From NCBI RefSeq assembly GCF_041146395.1, contig NC_090989.1:222922843-222986842 (forward strand): 64,000 bases of DNA, given 5' to 3'. This document shows, one piece after another, positions 24,425 through 37,879 of the stretch. The position numbers were made by a program, and so were the translations under genes. A model generated the notes under the pieces. The model made no database searches. It had not been told where the DNA came from and saw only the letters and a list, made by a program, of their open reading frames with translations. This DNA is from Eulemur rufifrons (lineage: Eukaryota; Chordata; Mammalia; Primates; Lemuridae). Each line of letters begins with the position of its first letter. The first letter of the stretch is position 1.

Positions 24425-24910
24425 TGGCTTAAAGGTAAATTAAAATAGCAAACATTTTATTATCTCTAATTATTCTGTGAGATGATTGGCTCAGCTGGGT
24501 GGTTTATCTGTTCCACATGATGTCAGAGCTACAGTCATCAGAGGTTTGATAGCTCACTCACATGGCTGGCAGTTTGTTTTGTCTATTGTTCTGTGAGCTC
24601 AGCTGGAGCTGTCAGATACAATGCCTTGATTCTCCTCCATGTGGCCTCTCCATATGTCTTGGTCCTCTCACAGCATATTAGCTGGGCTTCAAGAATCAGA
24701 AAGTAGAAACTATCAGTTTTCTTAAGGTCTACACTGAGAAGTCCCAGGACATCACCTCTGCCACATTCTGTAGATCAAACCCAGTCTCAAGGGCAGTGCA
24801 GGTTCAGAGGTCAGGTAAATAACTTCTGCCTCTTAATGGGAGCAGCAGCCTGCACGTACAGAGGGAACAAATTGTTGGGGCCACCTCCAGAAACTAGCGA
24901 CCACAATAGG
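24425..24910. repeat. Ancient interspersed repeat, class uncertain
   Basis: 'tagctcactcacatggctgg', 'ctcctccatgtggcctctcc' and 'ctcacagcat' in this order are familiar from a frequent mammalian repeat. I cannot assign the family with confidence. Confidence 0.55.
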
Positions 24911-25670
24911 TAAATCATATAATCCTGTCTTCATAATGTTATCTTGAGGGCATCACTGAACACACCAGAAAACACAAAGAAACCTGACTTTCAACGTGAT
25001 GGATGTAACTCAAATGGCCACTATAATAAAGTTAGATCCAATAAAGATTTATAGGGAACAAAGGATGGTTTGAGTCAGCCATTGGTCCATCATGATGCCA
25101 AAACTTTAGACCTAACAGGCACTACACCATGTGCTTTAACATAAATTTTCTTAGCAAATTATTTGAATTACCACACAAGGATAGCAATAGAATAGGTTAT
25201 TTTTTACCCACCATTAAAATAATCCTTTGCCAAGGCACACAACCCAAATTCCAAACCACTCATTCAGGATCTGAGTCACAACCTCAAATATTAACAAACA
25301 GAAAAGTATCCTATCTATTCAGCCATTTGGCTTCAACATACATCAGTTAAGGAGAAATACCCTATATGCAAGGATACTATAATGACAAATAGCGTTTAGG
25401 TTGACTCTGAAATCATTTCAGCAAATTTGGCTGGCTAGACAGCCATCACAACTCAGTGCCAGCCAAGCCACCCATTGTAGTGAGCCCAGGTTGGTGATAT
25501 GAGTTCAGGTAGGGTTCCTGCTTCACAGGGGAAAGTGTCAAGCCAGGACCTAGGTCTGGCTGGGGAACAAGTACCCCAGGTTGTTTAAGAAACAGAAATT
25601 TTGATTTTAGAAATTTCAAAAGGAATAAAGAACCTTTCACCAGTATTTCCATTATGAGTTTGGTGCTTAT
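24911..25670. other. Intronic sequence with nothing recognised
   Basis: No exon or nameable repeat. Confidence 0.4.
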
Positions 25671-26225
25671 GATGGTTAATTTTATGTGTCAACTTGACTG
25701 GACCAAAGGATGCCCAGATAGCTGGTAAAACATGATTTCTGAGTGTGTCTGTATGTCTCTTTTGCTAATACAAAAGAGATTACAATTTAAATCAGTAGAC
25801 AGAGTAAAGAAAATCTGCCCTCACTAATTCAGGCAGGTATCATCCAATCTGTTGAGGGCATGAAAAGAACAAAAAGCAGAGGAAAGGTAAACTGTCTCTC
25901 TTCTTGAGCTGAGACGTTCAATTTCTTTTGCCCTTGGCCATCAGAGCTCCTAGTTCTCCAACCTTTGTACTCCGGGACTTAACATCGCCTCCCCAACCCC
26001 TCACCTCTCAGGCCTTCAGACACGACTGGCTCCCCTGGTTCTCAGGCCTTCAGACTCAAACTGAATCACACCACTGGTTTTCTTGATCCTGCAGCTTGCA
26101 GAAGGCACATGGTGGGCCTTCTCAGCCCCCATAATGGTGTGAACCAATTTCCATAATAAATCTCCTCATATATATACATATATAAAACCTATTGGTTTAT
26201 TTTTCTAGAGAATACTAACCAATAC
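25671..26225. repeat. Ancient interspersed repeat, class uncertain
   Basis: Starts 'tgatggttaattttatgtgtc' (written here as 'atggttaattttatgtg') and 'caacttgactggacc', continues 'gcatgaaaagaacaaaaagc', and ends 'gagaatactaaccaatacag'. This is a recognisable old full-length repeat, possibly related in type to the one at 2645-3060 in the opposite sense. Confidence 0.6.
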
Positions 26226-26339
26226 AGTGATCAAGGCCTGGCCTGCCTGGATGTAGCAATTATTCTCTCCATGCTTACAGAGGAAAGTGATGTTCAGAGA
26301 ACTTTACTACACACCAGAGTTCTCCTAGTTGACCTATCC

Positions 26340-26625
26340 GTCAGAGAAGCAACGCAGAAGAGTGGCTAAGAGCATGAGCTTTGGCATTAAATCGTCTCCG
26401 TTCAAATCCTGGCTCATTATCACTTGCCGGCTGTGAGAGCCTGGACATGTTACTTGACTTCTCTATGCCTTTGTTTTTCCTTCCACAGACTGCAGATGAC
26501 GATGGAACAAACTCACAGAGTATTTGTCAGGAGAAATAAGTTAGTAGATGTAAACCACTTAGAATAGTACCTGGCACATACTAAGCACCGTTTAAGTATT
26601 TGCTTTTATTAGTATTACTCTTGCA
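26340..26625 (+). repeat. MIR SINE, nearly full length
   Basis: 'gtggctaagagcatgagc', 'ttcaaatcctggctc', 'ttacttgacttctctatgcc' and 'agtacctggcacatactaagc' give the whole MIR order. Confidence 0.88.
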
Positions 26626-26840
26626 GTTATAAGTTACAGAAACCCACCCCAAACTTGATTAAAAAAAAAAAAAAAGGGAAGGAAAATACCAGCTCACATA
26701 AAAAGAATGTCATCAGAACTGTCTTTTTCCACATCTCCACTTAACTTCATTTATAGATAGAGGCTCCTCCAGAAGCAAGATATCATCTGTAACTCACAAC
26801 TGGAGGAGGACAGGCTATCTTCCCTAAAACTCCAATTATT

Positions 26841-27279
26841 GGATTAATAAAATATGGTATATGTATACAATGGAATACTACTCAATTACAAAAAACGATG
26901 GTGATCTAGCACCTCTCATATTTTTCTGGATAGAGCTTGAGCCCATCCTCCAAAGTGAGGTATCACAGGAATGGAAGAATAGGCAGTACTTGTACTCGCC
27001 ATCAAATTGGCACTGACTGATCAACACTAACGTGCTCACATGGTATTAATATTCACTGAGGGTTGGGGGGATGGGGTTGGGTAAACTCACAACTAATGGA
27101 CGCAGTGAGCATTGTACGGGGGAAAGAGTACACCTCCAGTCCCGGCTTGGGTGAGGCAAAGGCATAACGTATAACCAAAATGTTTGTACCCCCATAATAT
27201 CCTGAAATAAAAAAAAAATAAACAAAAAAATAAAAGACCAGACAAACCAAAAAACAAAACAAAACAAAACAAAAAAAAC
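26841..27279 (+). mobile_element. Lemur L1 3' end with exact target duplication
   Basis: A 5'-truncated L1 starting in the last part of ORF2 ('ggattaataaaatatggtat'), with 3' UTR and the terminus 'tgtacccccataatatcctg'. A long A-rich tail with AAAAC units follows. CTCCAATTATT occurs at 26830-26840 and again at 27280-27290, a perfect 11-bp target-site duplication marking target-primed reverse transcription. Confidence 0.95.
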
Positions 27280-27290
27280 CTCCAATTATT

Positions 27291-27954
27291 CTCCTTTGGC
27301 TGTCCTGGCCTGGATCTTGTGCCCAACACTTGGGCTTTTTAGGGAGGTGGGAATGGGAAACAGAATCCGTCATACGGCCCAGCCGAATTACACTGAGTGG
27401 GCGAAAGGAGAAAGCTGGACACACAAAAACGAAAGGTCCTCCACTGAATAAGATGGAGGATCAAGAGTGGAGTTCAAGTCTGCCTCACTCCCACTCCACG
27501 TCTTTTTCAATACATCACTCTCCTCTTCACATGTTCTTTGTTGTTATCCTCCTCATCATCATAGGGCAACTCTTTAAACTTTTTTTTCTTCTGGAAAAAT
27601 GTCCAACAACTGGGTGGCATTTCACCAAGACACAAGCTGCCACACAAGTGCCTCAGCAGAAAGAAAAGTAAATGCCTTGCACTGTGCTTTGACAAAAGAA
27701 AAACTTTCATACTATTCACATGCAGTCCCTTTCTTCTGCAGAGTGCCACAGATGTTACAGATGCCTAATGCCCCAATGAGAGGAACAAATCAGAAGAATT
27801 TAAACCGTGGCCAAGGCTTGCTGCTGCTACTCTGAAGTGACCACTCCACACACATATGGGTAAGTGCTCTGTCCCAGTGATGAGCACTTAACTGCATGAA
27901 CTACTTTTGGGCCTCATTTAACTTGCCCATTTATGCAACTGTAGATGCCTTTCT
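27291..27954. other. Intronic sequence with nothing recognised
   Basis: Several overlapping short open frames on both strands, none with splice or family support. Confidence 0.4.
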
Positions 27955-28150
27955 CCTTACAGCCATAAAATTTTAGAGTGGGAATGGATGTTACAGATCA
28001 TTTGGTTCAATCCTCTCGTTGTCCAAATGGAAACAACTGGAGTCCAGAGAGGGTTATTAACCAGCACAAGGTCACGTAGCAGGTTTATTGCAAGCCCAGA
28101 AGTAGAACCCAGGTTTCTTATTCTCCAATACGATGCTCTTTCTGAAAAGC
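27955..28150 (+). repeat. Mammal-wide ancient repeat (L3/CR1- or MIR-like tail)
   Basis: 'aaaattttagagtgggaatgg', 'tccagagagggttattaacc', 'aaggtcacgtagcagg' and 'agaacccaggtttctta' match the conserved tail of an old mammalian repeat. The family name is uncertain. Confidence 0.6.
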
Positions 28151-30947
28151 CACACAATTTCCAAAAAGCTACCCAGTGATTCCAAACACTATTAATGTCT
28201 TTCTTCTCCCATTATGTGGATCACATAGTGTTTGGATGCATTCTGGAAGCAAGACACATTTATCATAAAATGTCAGCAATATGAACTAATCACTACCACC
28301 AGGAGGCAATGAAATCTGGTAAAAATGACAAGATGCTGTGGTTAGGGCTGGCCCTGTGGGAGGTCTACCTTGAGTACTCCTCTATCCTCCAGTAGGTGCT
28401 CAGTGCTCCTGGGCTACCCTCAAACTGACCTAGGCTCCCATGGACCTGCTTCTCACACAGCAAACACCCTATGCCAGAATTGGTCTTTCCCTATCAAAAA
28501 AACTGACTTCTCCTGTGGACCATTATCCCAGGACCTCACATGGTTATATGTGTATATTTACATGAAAGCTTCTGAGAAATAAGATCTTAACATAAAATTA
28601 TATATTTTACTACCTCTCCCTTTCAAAATTGGATCTACTTGATATAGTTTTTGTTGTTGTTTGTTGTGTTGTTTTGATTCCTTTTGTTTATTTAATGGTC
28701 ACAGATGCAGTCCACATATTTTTACATGGAAAACTTTACTTCTTAGAATGAATTAGTTGCAACTCTCTGGTTCTATGGACAAATCATAAAATGATTTTGG
28801 ATTAGATAATCAGATATACAGGGGCCTTCTGACAATTAGTGAGTTGGTTTTTCAGGCCTCATAAAGAATACCTCCAAATTAAGTGAAAGTTACTTGAGGA
28901 TGCTTGAGAATCAGGTAGAAAGACAAAGACTCTTAAATTGACTTACTAACTATACTCATGTTCCCCTCCACTTTTCCTGTGTGCCTTTCATTACCTTTCC
29001 ATACCTGTAGTGTCTCTATCCATGTAGTAAAAGTAATGTATCTTAGAGACTCCCTCCACATGCACCTGCATCTGTTGAGGACCAAACGAGCACTGTTGAT
29101 GTCTGAGAGGTCTTTGAGCCTCCCTGACTCCCATCCTCCCATCACTGGCAATGTCAATTTCTTGGAAACTCATTGGTGGGAATGAGACCAACTCTCAAGT
29201 GAAAATAGTTTTCATTCTAGACAAGCTCAATCTAGCCTCAAAGCCTATAAATCTCTTTTTTAAAGCTTAAGTCTCTGATATCAATTTTAGTGTCAACCTA
29301 ACTGCTCCCTATATGACAATTTTTTCCCATCTATCTCAATCTGTGACATATGTGGAAGGAATTATTCACAGAACCCTTTAGTTAAGGTCAGGAGTGACAA
29401 GTCCCACTGGACTTATCAAACATTCTAGATGTCCTGATTTTCAATATATTTCACTGAGATATTTGTTACCAATTTATGGAGGAAAAGTGTTGTGTCTTCT
29501 TCACATCAGACCAAAATAAAGTAGGTGGGCTATAGATTGAGTTATGAGAAAAAGAAACAGACAGTCAAATGCCATCATAACGTAATGGACAATATCTAAA
29601 ACCTTAGATAAGTGCATCAGACTAATGTCTCCTTAATACGAAAGCTATACTTTTATTATTCTGGGTTTTTTTTCCTTAAGAAGTAACCTGAAGCCTAAAT
29701 TTACATTATGATTACAGCCTTTCTTTTATAAGTTGAAGCACATTATTTTGGTCCATTGAACAAACTCATTCTTATTCATTGCCTTTTAAAGTTGACATTT
29801 AACTTTCACAGCTGTAGAGTTGGCAAGAAGCAAAAGAATACTTAATATTCAAGAGAGCAGATTCTAAAACACCACAGCATTCTATTGTATGGAACATCCT
29901 ATAATTAGTGTATATTAACTGAAAGAAAGAATTACATATGGAATTAGTGGAGGATGGTTGAAGGTGTTCGTGTATTTATTTCCTTGCTAATACTCATGAA
30001 TCAAATAAAACAAATGAGTAATTCTAGCAATTCAAACTCATAAAGGCTGATTTTCTAAAAGAGCATGTCTTTGAATGCATTTGCCAAAATAGAATTAAGA
30101 ACAACTTTTGGTTCTAAAGGCCTTGAACCTCTTAATCAAATAAGATAGGAATTAGCCATACCTCCTTGTATTATAATTTCCTATTCAACATCAGAAATGA
30201 CTAATCTATTCATTCCAGATATAACTATGGTGTATCTGCTGTTGGTCAGGCTCTCTGTTAAGCACTGGGGACAGAGCTGTGACAGTCTTGCCCTTCAGAG
30301 CATTGAATTTAGCAATAAGTATAGGAATGCAAGTAATTGCAGCAAAGATGAATAGTGTTAGGATAAAAGAAGTAGAGAGTGCTATGGACATCCTCCAGGG
30401 ACCTCACAAGGCAGGGAGAGTGGGGTAGCAGTAGGTATGGGCAGGTCCTCTGGACGAGGTGGCTGATCAGATAAGACTTGACAATGTCAGAGTTAAGATT
30501 GAGCATACACATGGAACCTTGTTTCCTCAGAAAGTTCCACTAAAACCACATTAAACAGGGTAAACAGGAGAAGGGACAAGAGAAACAAATTTTGGAACCT
30601 CAAGATAAGATGGACAAAGGTCTCTGACTCAGGAAGCTGAATCCTAAGTCAGCAAAGGCCTGGAGGAAGAGCTAGATGAAAAGCAGTTACAGTTCCAAAG
30701 CTACTCCCCTGGTCCCCACTGCAGAGTACCTGCCCCTCCCCTATGCCAGCAGGAAGCTAGAAATTTATTCACCAGAAAAAGTCCTTGATCAACAACATAA
30801 TTCAGTGACCACACACAATGAAGGGTCCCAGCCCAATTGCCCTGCTCACTCTAAGAACACAGGCACCAGCCTTTCGCCCTTCAGGTGGGAGATTGGAGCG
30901 TCTCCTCTGGGAATGTGACCCGCCCAAGAGGAAAGACTAAAATACAA
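28151..30947. other. Long intronic stretch, mostly featureless
   Basis: A GTT-rich patch at 28644-28672. The segment 30215-30330 ('ttaagcactggggacagagc') resembles an L2-like fragment. No exon with phase-compatible splice sites on the minus strand, and no recognisable plus-strand gene. Confidence 0.45.
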
Positions 30948-32357
30948 TCATGTCACAGAACGATGTTTCAGTTAATGACAGATTGGACTGTATGTACAAC
31001 AGAGATCCCATAAGATTATAATAGAGGCTGGGCCTGGTGGCTCATGCCTGTAATCCTAGCACTTTGGGAGGCTGAGGCAGGAGGATAGCTTGAGGCCAGG
31101 AGTTTGAGGTTGCAGTGAGCTATGATCATGCCACTGCACTCTAGCCCAGGCAACAAAGCAAGACATTGTCTCAAAAAAAAAAAAAAAAAAAAAAAAAAGA
31201 TTATAATAGAGCTGAAATATTCCTATTGTCTAGTGATGTTGTGGCTGATGTAACATCATAGCACAATGTATTACTCACATGTTTACGGTGATGTTGGTGT
31301 AAAAAAAACCTACTGTGCTGTCAACTGTATAAAAGGAGGGTATCTACAATTATGTACAGTACATAATACTAAATAATGATAACAAATGACTATGATACTG
31401 GTCTATTTACTACACTATACTTTTCATTGTTATTTTGGAGTATACTCTTTCTACTTATAAAAAAAAAAGTTAACTGTAAAACAGCCTCAGGCAGGTCCTT
31501 CAGGAGGGATTCCAGAAGAAGGCATTGTTACCATAGGAGATGACAGCTCTGTGTGCGTTATTGTCCCTGAAGACCTTCCAGTGGGACAAGATGTGGGGGT
31601 GGAAGACAGTGATAGTGATGATCCTGACCCAGTGTAGGCCTAGGCTAATGTGTGCGTGTGTGCGTGTGTGTGTGTGTGTGTGTCTTAGTTTTTAACAAAA
31701 AAAGTTTTAAAAATAAAAGATAAAATTTTTAAAAATAGATAAAAGCTTATAAATAATAACATAAAAAAGAAAATATTTTTGTACAACTGGTACAATGTGT
31801 TTTGTTTTAAGCTGTATTATTACAAAAGAGTCAAAGCTATTTAATAATTTAAAAGTTTATAAAGTAAAAAAGTTGTAATAAGCTAAGGCTAATACATTAT
31901 TGAAGAAAGAAAAAAATTTTTATAAATGTAGTGCAGCCTAAGTGTACAGTGTTTATAGAGTCTACAGTAGTGTAGTCAGTCATGTCCTAGGCCTTGACAT
32001 TCACTCACCACTCACTCACTGACTCACCCACAACAGTCCTGGAAGCTTCATTCACCGTGCGTGGCCTATACAAGTATACCATTTTTTACCTTTTTATACT
32101 GTATTTTTACTGTACCTTCTCTATGTTTAGATACACAAATACTACCATTATGTTACAACTGCCTATAGTATCCAGTATAGTAACATGCTGTACAAGCTGT
32201 AGCCTAGGAGCGAGCATAGTCTACACCATATAGCCTAGGTGTGGAGTAGGCTACACTAAGTTTATGTAAGTACACTCTATGATGTCTGCACAAGGATGAA
32301 ATCACCTAATGATGCATTTCCCAGAACATATCCCTGTCATCAAGCAATGTATGACTC
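30945..32357 (+). mobile_element. Tigger-family DNA transposon (Tigger3-like) with nested Alu monomer
   Basis: Left end 'caatcatgtcacagaacgatg', right end 'catcaagcaatgtatgact' (inverted relatives). The characteristic 3' block includes 'atagcctaggtgtggagtagg'. A transposase C-terminal remnant is open at 31521-31638, containing VTIGDDSSVCVIVPEDLP and ending SDSDDPDPV then TAG. A (TG)n tract lies at about 31647-31683. The N-terminus and catalytic core are missing. Interrupted by an Alu monomer at 31027-31196. Confidence 0.85.
31027..31196 (+). mobile_element. Free Alu monomer inside the Tigger element
   Basis: One Alu arm followed by 25 or so A. AAGATTATAATAGAG lies at 31012-31026 and again at 31197-31211, a perfect 15-bp target duplication. 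Confidence 0.93.
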
Positions 32358-33247
32358 TGCTGACACTAGGGCTTCTTTGGAAAAATCACCCTCTGGATTC
32401 CTTCAGTAAATATCCAAGTCAACAAGACTCACTAACAGGCTCAGATCTCCATTTATTAATCATGAGAAGAAAGCCAAAGATTGATTCTCAGACATCTGAG
32501 GAGAATGCCTCAAGCATAGAAGAGAGATACCATACAAACAAATAAAAAACAAACAGAAACAAAAATGCATCTTGGAGAAAACAGAGATTATGCATGGGGA
32601 AGAAAATTAAAAAAAAAAAAAAAAGGCAAACTATCATTAACATCCCCAGATAGATAAGAGAAGAGATTGCAGTCATGAAACCAAAAAAAGATAGTATAAA
32701 AACAGAAAGATTCATAAAACAAAAAGAGAATTCAATAGTAGGGTTGAAGAAACAGACAGAAAAGTAGATAGTAAAGACAAAAAGAAAATAAGAGGGAAAA
32801 GACAAGAAGATTAAAAGACCAGGCCAAGCAACCCAATATCCAAATAAAGGATTTCCAAAAGAGAGAACAAAGAAAACGCAATAAATCAAGAATGAAATAA
32901 ATCAAGAATTAAATAAATCAAGAAAATTCCCCTGAGTATGAATTTATAGACCGCAAGGATTCAGCAAGTGCCCAGCAACACGCTTACTAGGTAGGCATCA
33001 GTTACTGGTCTAGTTGTTTTACAGATGTTGCCTTCCTTACTCTTCACAACCTCATAATGCACAATCCAAGACTTAGAATCTTGACAGGCTTATATTGCCA
33101 CATCATCTATCTATACATTATGAAAGTTTGTCTTCTTTAGAAAGATGAATGGATAAGAAATTTCTTTTTTCTTTTGTAGTAAGAATTCATGCCTCCCCAA
33201 AATAAATGTATTTCTTTCATTAGTAAAGATAGTAGTCTCTTACTGTA
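32358..33247 (+). other. A-rich asymmetric stretch with a 16-bp triplicate
   Basis: From about 32490 to 32930 the plus strand is extremely A and purine rich. Three tandem 16-bp units (ATAAATCAAGAATGAA type) occupy 32881-32928. The 133-codon minus-strand open frame here is poly-Phe/Leu-like, an A-rich shadow. The origin of the block is unknown; it could be a decayed LINE ORF1. Confidence 0.45.
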
Positions 33248-33893
33248 TAGTCAATTCTCATTATTCACGATAATGCACTATGCAGTTGCCCTGAACACTA
33301 AATTAGCAAATAGTGAGCCATTGCTGTTAGGGAAAATACAGGATTAGTCCTGCAAGCCTCTGGTCACATTTTTACCAATCCATCAATATATAACCTTGTT
33401 TTATATATATTTCTGCTTAAAGACACCTTATTTAATATATATTTTTGATTTATCAACATTGAACTCACTGCCAACAGCACTACAACTCGTGCCTGAATGA
33501 AGCTATCTAACACACATATTTCCTCTGAAAGGCACATCACAGCCTTCTTGCTCTTAGGAACACAACAGCACTTCAGAACGATGCTGTGGGGACGTTTTAA
33601 ACAACGAGATCACCAACAAAAAGCATAAAAGTTTATAAAACTTCACACTAAATAAATTGTGAAAAGGACACTTGTTTACAGGATGAGAGCTGAAATGAGA
33701 AGGCAGAACATCACCTAGTGTGACCCCAGCTGGGAGTGTGCACATCTGGTGGACTCAAACATTTGCTGCTCTGCACATGTCCACATATGACCACTGTAGA
33801 CCCATAAGTATTAATTTGTAGGTTGCAAATACATAAATTTCAGCAAGTAGAAAAATTAGCAAATATAGAATCTGCAAATAATGGGAATTAACA
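33248..33893. mobile_element. Tigger5-like non-autonomous DNA transposon
   Basis: Landmarks: 'tagtcaattctcattattc' at the left and, inverted, 'aataatgggaattaac' at the right. Internal landmarks are 'gtgagccattgctgttaggg', 'aacattgaactcactgcc' and 'ttaggaacacaacagcactt'. Matches a Tigger MITE from memory. Confidence 0.75.
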
Positions 33894-34034
33894 TTAATAC
33901 TATTATAAATGCTATGCATATTGATGGGAAAAATTTTTTGTTACAGAAAAATTATGTAAAGCCTTGTAAAAGGCATTTTGTTGACCTTGGCATACCCTCA
34001 TACCTTCACCCCTGCAAACAAACCTTCTGAATCA

Positions 34035-34166
<132 letters not shown>

Positions 34167-34458
34167 TTAGGAAACGTGTTAGACTGCCACGCATATACTT
34201 TCAAAGCCATACAAAACAAATTGGAGGCTGAATTTTTATGATAATTATTTTTAAAAGGGTTGTGATGTTTGCAACTTTTATGCACTTTGCAAAATAAAAT
34301 GGCCCAACAAGTAAATGGAAATTGTAGCATTTTTATCATTACCTTGACTGCATTTTTTTCAATAATTACAGCATAAGATAAAGGCTATATCATGCACTTC
34401 CACAGAGAGGCATTGTGCCAGGTTGCAGGACAATAGCTATGATTAGGAAACAATTCCT

Positions 34459-34762
34459 GCCAGGTGTAGCGGTTCATGCCTGTAATCTCAGCGCTTGGGG
34501 AGGCTGAGGTGGAAAGACGATCTCTTGAGAGCGGGACTTTGAGACCAGCCTGAGCAACAAGAGAGATCCCATCTCTACAAAAAACAAGAAAAATTAGTCG
34601 GGCGTGGTGGCACACGCCTATAGTCTCAGCTACTCGGGAAGCTGAGGCAGGAGGATAGCTTGAGCCCAGGAGTTTGAGGTTGCAGTGAGCTAATGATTGC
34701 GCCACTGCACTCCAGCCAGGGAGACAGAGTGATACCATGTCTCAAAAACAAAAAAAAAAACA
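34459..34762 (+). mobile_element. Alu in the 1.2-kb CFAP95 intron (antisense to the gene)
   Basis: A dimeric Alu starting 'gccaggtgtagcggttcatg', with a mixed A/CA tail. AAACAATTCCT (34448-34458) and AAACAGTTCCT (34763-34773) form a near-perfect target duplication. In the CFAP95 transcript it is antisense, so its tail reads as a polypyrimidine tract. Confidence 0.93.
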
Positions 34763-34894
34763 AAACAGTTCCTAACCTCAAAGAACTCGATCTCTGACTA
34801 AATACATACATATAAATAACTAGAATGCCAACTGTTATGCAGGACATAAAATCCTCAAAAGGCAAAAATTCAAGAGCAATTAATTCTGATTAAT

Positions 34895-35110
34895 GATGAT
34901 TAATGAAAGCTTACTGCATGTCAGGCAATATTTCTATGCACATTTCATACTTTATTTCATCTAAATTTCAGAACAACCCTGTGAAGTAGATACTTTTATT
35001 AAAATTCCCATTTTACAGGTGAACAAACTGGATTGTAAACACCAAATAACTTTCACCAGTAAATTATAGAGCTGAGGTTTAAACCTAGATAGTCAGAATA
35101 CTGGGCCAGA
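34895..35110 (-). repeat. MIR SINE (minus)
   Basis: 'actgcatgtcaggcaatatt', 'cagaacaaccctgtgaagtag' and 'cccattttacaggtgaacaaac' are the reverse complement of MIR. Confidence 0.85.
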
Positions 35111-35354
35111 AAAAAACTTGTAGAGAGGAAATGACATTTTATCTGGACCCAGAATAAGTATAGTGTTGATTGGTAAACAATCAAAATAAAGAGAATTCCC
35201 AAAAGAAGCAACAGCATGAGCAGAAAGTGTGGATGTTTGAGACAAAAGTGCTTAATGTGTTCCTAGAATGTGTAGCTGGGGCCACTATACCTCTTTGCTA
35301 CTTATATAAATCCTTTTCTGCTTTTGCATATTCTGTAAACAAAAGAAAGTATTA

Positions 35355-36767
<1,413 letters not shown>

Positions 36768-37450
36768 TCAGTGGAACTTAAGTTTATCAAGTGCTTATTC
36801 TGTGCCAGATGATGTATTAAGCACTTTATATGTATTATTTCATTAAATACTCAAAGCAACCCTATGAATGTTGAGTATCAGTCATGGTCTCAGAAAGAAA
36901 AGAACAATCAAATGGGGAACTGAGGAGAATTTAATGGAAGATCTATTTATAAAAGAGTGGCAAGCACTAAGAAATTCAACGATGTTGACACACCCTGAGG
37001 ATAGCAATAGTGGAGAGTCACAGGATAGGGCACTTACTGGGACCCAGAGAAACCTATCACTGTAAAGAGAGGGCCATCTGATAGTTGTGGTTTTCAAAAC
37101 AGACACATAGCCACTGCCAAACCATGGCCCTGTAGGGAGGAAACCACAGGAATAAATGTCCAAGCTCACTCTCTTTTCACCTCTGATCACCGGCAAGTGC
37201 CTCCCATGGGCCAATAATGGGAAACCAGAGGACAAGGATGCCCGTTGACGCAGTCCATAAAGGTCAGCCTCTTTGGCACAAAGCAGGTTGAGAAGGGTGG
37301 AGAGCAGATCTGGAGGAGCAGATGAAGAACACTTGGCATAATTCATTTCCATTTTATGGAAGGGAAAACTGAGGCTGGACAGGATTAAGTAACACCCAGG
37401 TAAATCAGCTAGAAAGAACTTCCACTGTTAAAAACTCATGCAGCCTGACT
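36768..37450 (-). repeat. MIR SINE (minus) split by a later insertion
   Basis: The left half, 36768-36866, ends 'caaccctatgaatg'. The right half, 37351-37450, resumes 'ccattttatggaagggaaaac'. Joined, they follow the reverse MIR order with little missing, so 36867-37350 is an insertion. Confidence 0.75.
36867..37350 (-). mobile_element. Insertion in MIR: old LTR-like or LINE-derived element with a 156-codon open frame
   Basis: About 484 bp. On the minus strand it contains 'aggctgacctttatggactgc', 'tcctctggtttcccattatt' and a terminal 'taaatagatcttccattaaa'. These are familiar from a frequent mammalian repeat whose name I cannot fix. The minus-strand frame of 156 codons resembles no host protein I know and begins in the repeat itself. 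Confidence 0.55.
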
Positions 37451-37564
37451 CATTCATTCATCCATCCACCCATCCATTTCTATGAAGTATCAGGCATCAT
37501 ACTAGGTTCTAGGGCTAGAGTATTATACAAACTCCAGAGGCTATACTGGCTATAGCTTAGTGAG

Positions 37565-37800
37565 TTATAGTAAATTATGGGCATAATGACAATAACAATA
37601 GTACATGGCCAGACACCATTCTAAATGTCTTCACATTAAATGCTCATGACAACTCTTCTATTCTCACTTTACACATCAGAAAATAAAGACACAGAAAGTT
37701 GTAGACTCTTGACCAAAGTTACAACCGATAAGTGGTAGAGCCAAGAGTCAAGGAGAAGCTGTCTGACTCCATAGCCCACTCTTAACATCTGTGTTTCCTA
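37565..37800 (-). repeat. MIR SINE (minus)
   Basis: 'ggccagacaccattctaaatg', 'aatgctcatgacaactcttc' and 'taagtggtagagccaagag' follow the reverse MIR order. L2-like remnants with CATC units precede it (37445-37520). Confidence 0.75.
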
Positions 37801-37879
37801 TATTAGAGGCAAATGTTATCCTCCAATATTAGACCTTCCTTCTTCATCAGTAATAAGAAACTCAAATTTTAGCAGGGCA

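Noticed and set aside
32488..32889. 133-codon minus-strand frame rich in Phe, Leu and Ser
   Set aside because: Complement of an A-rich tract, with low-complexity composition and no splice or family support.
34385..34865. 117-codon minus-strand frame as extra CFAP95 coding sequence
   Set aside because: It is the familiar antisense-Alu peptide. No splice evidence joins it to the gene, though exonization was kept as a question.
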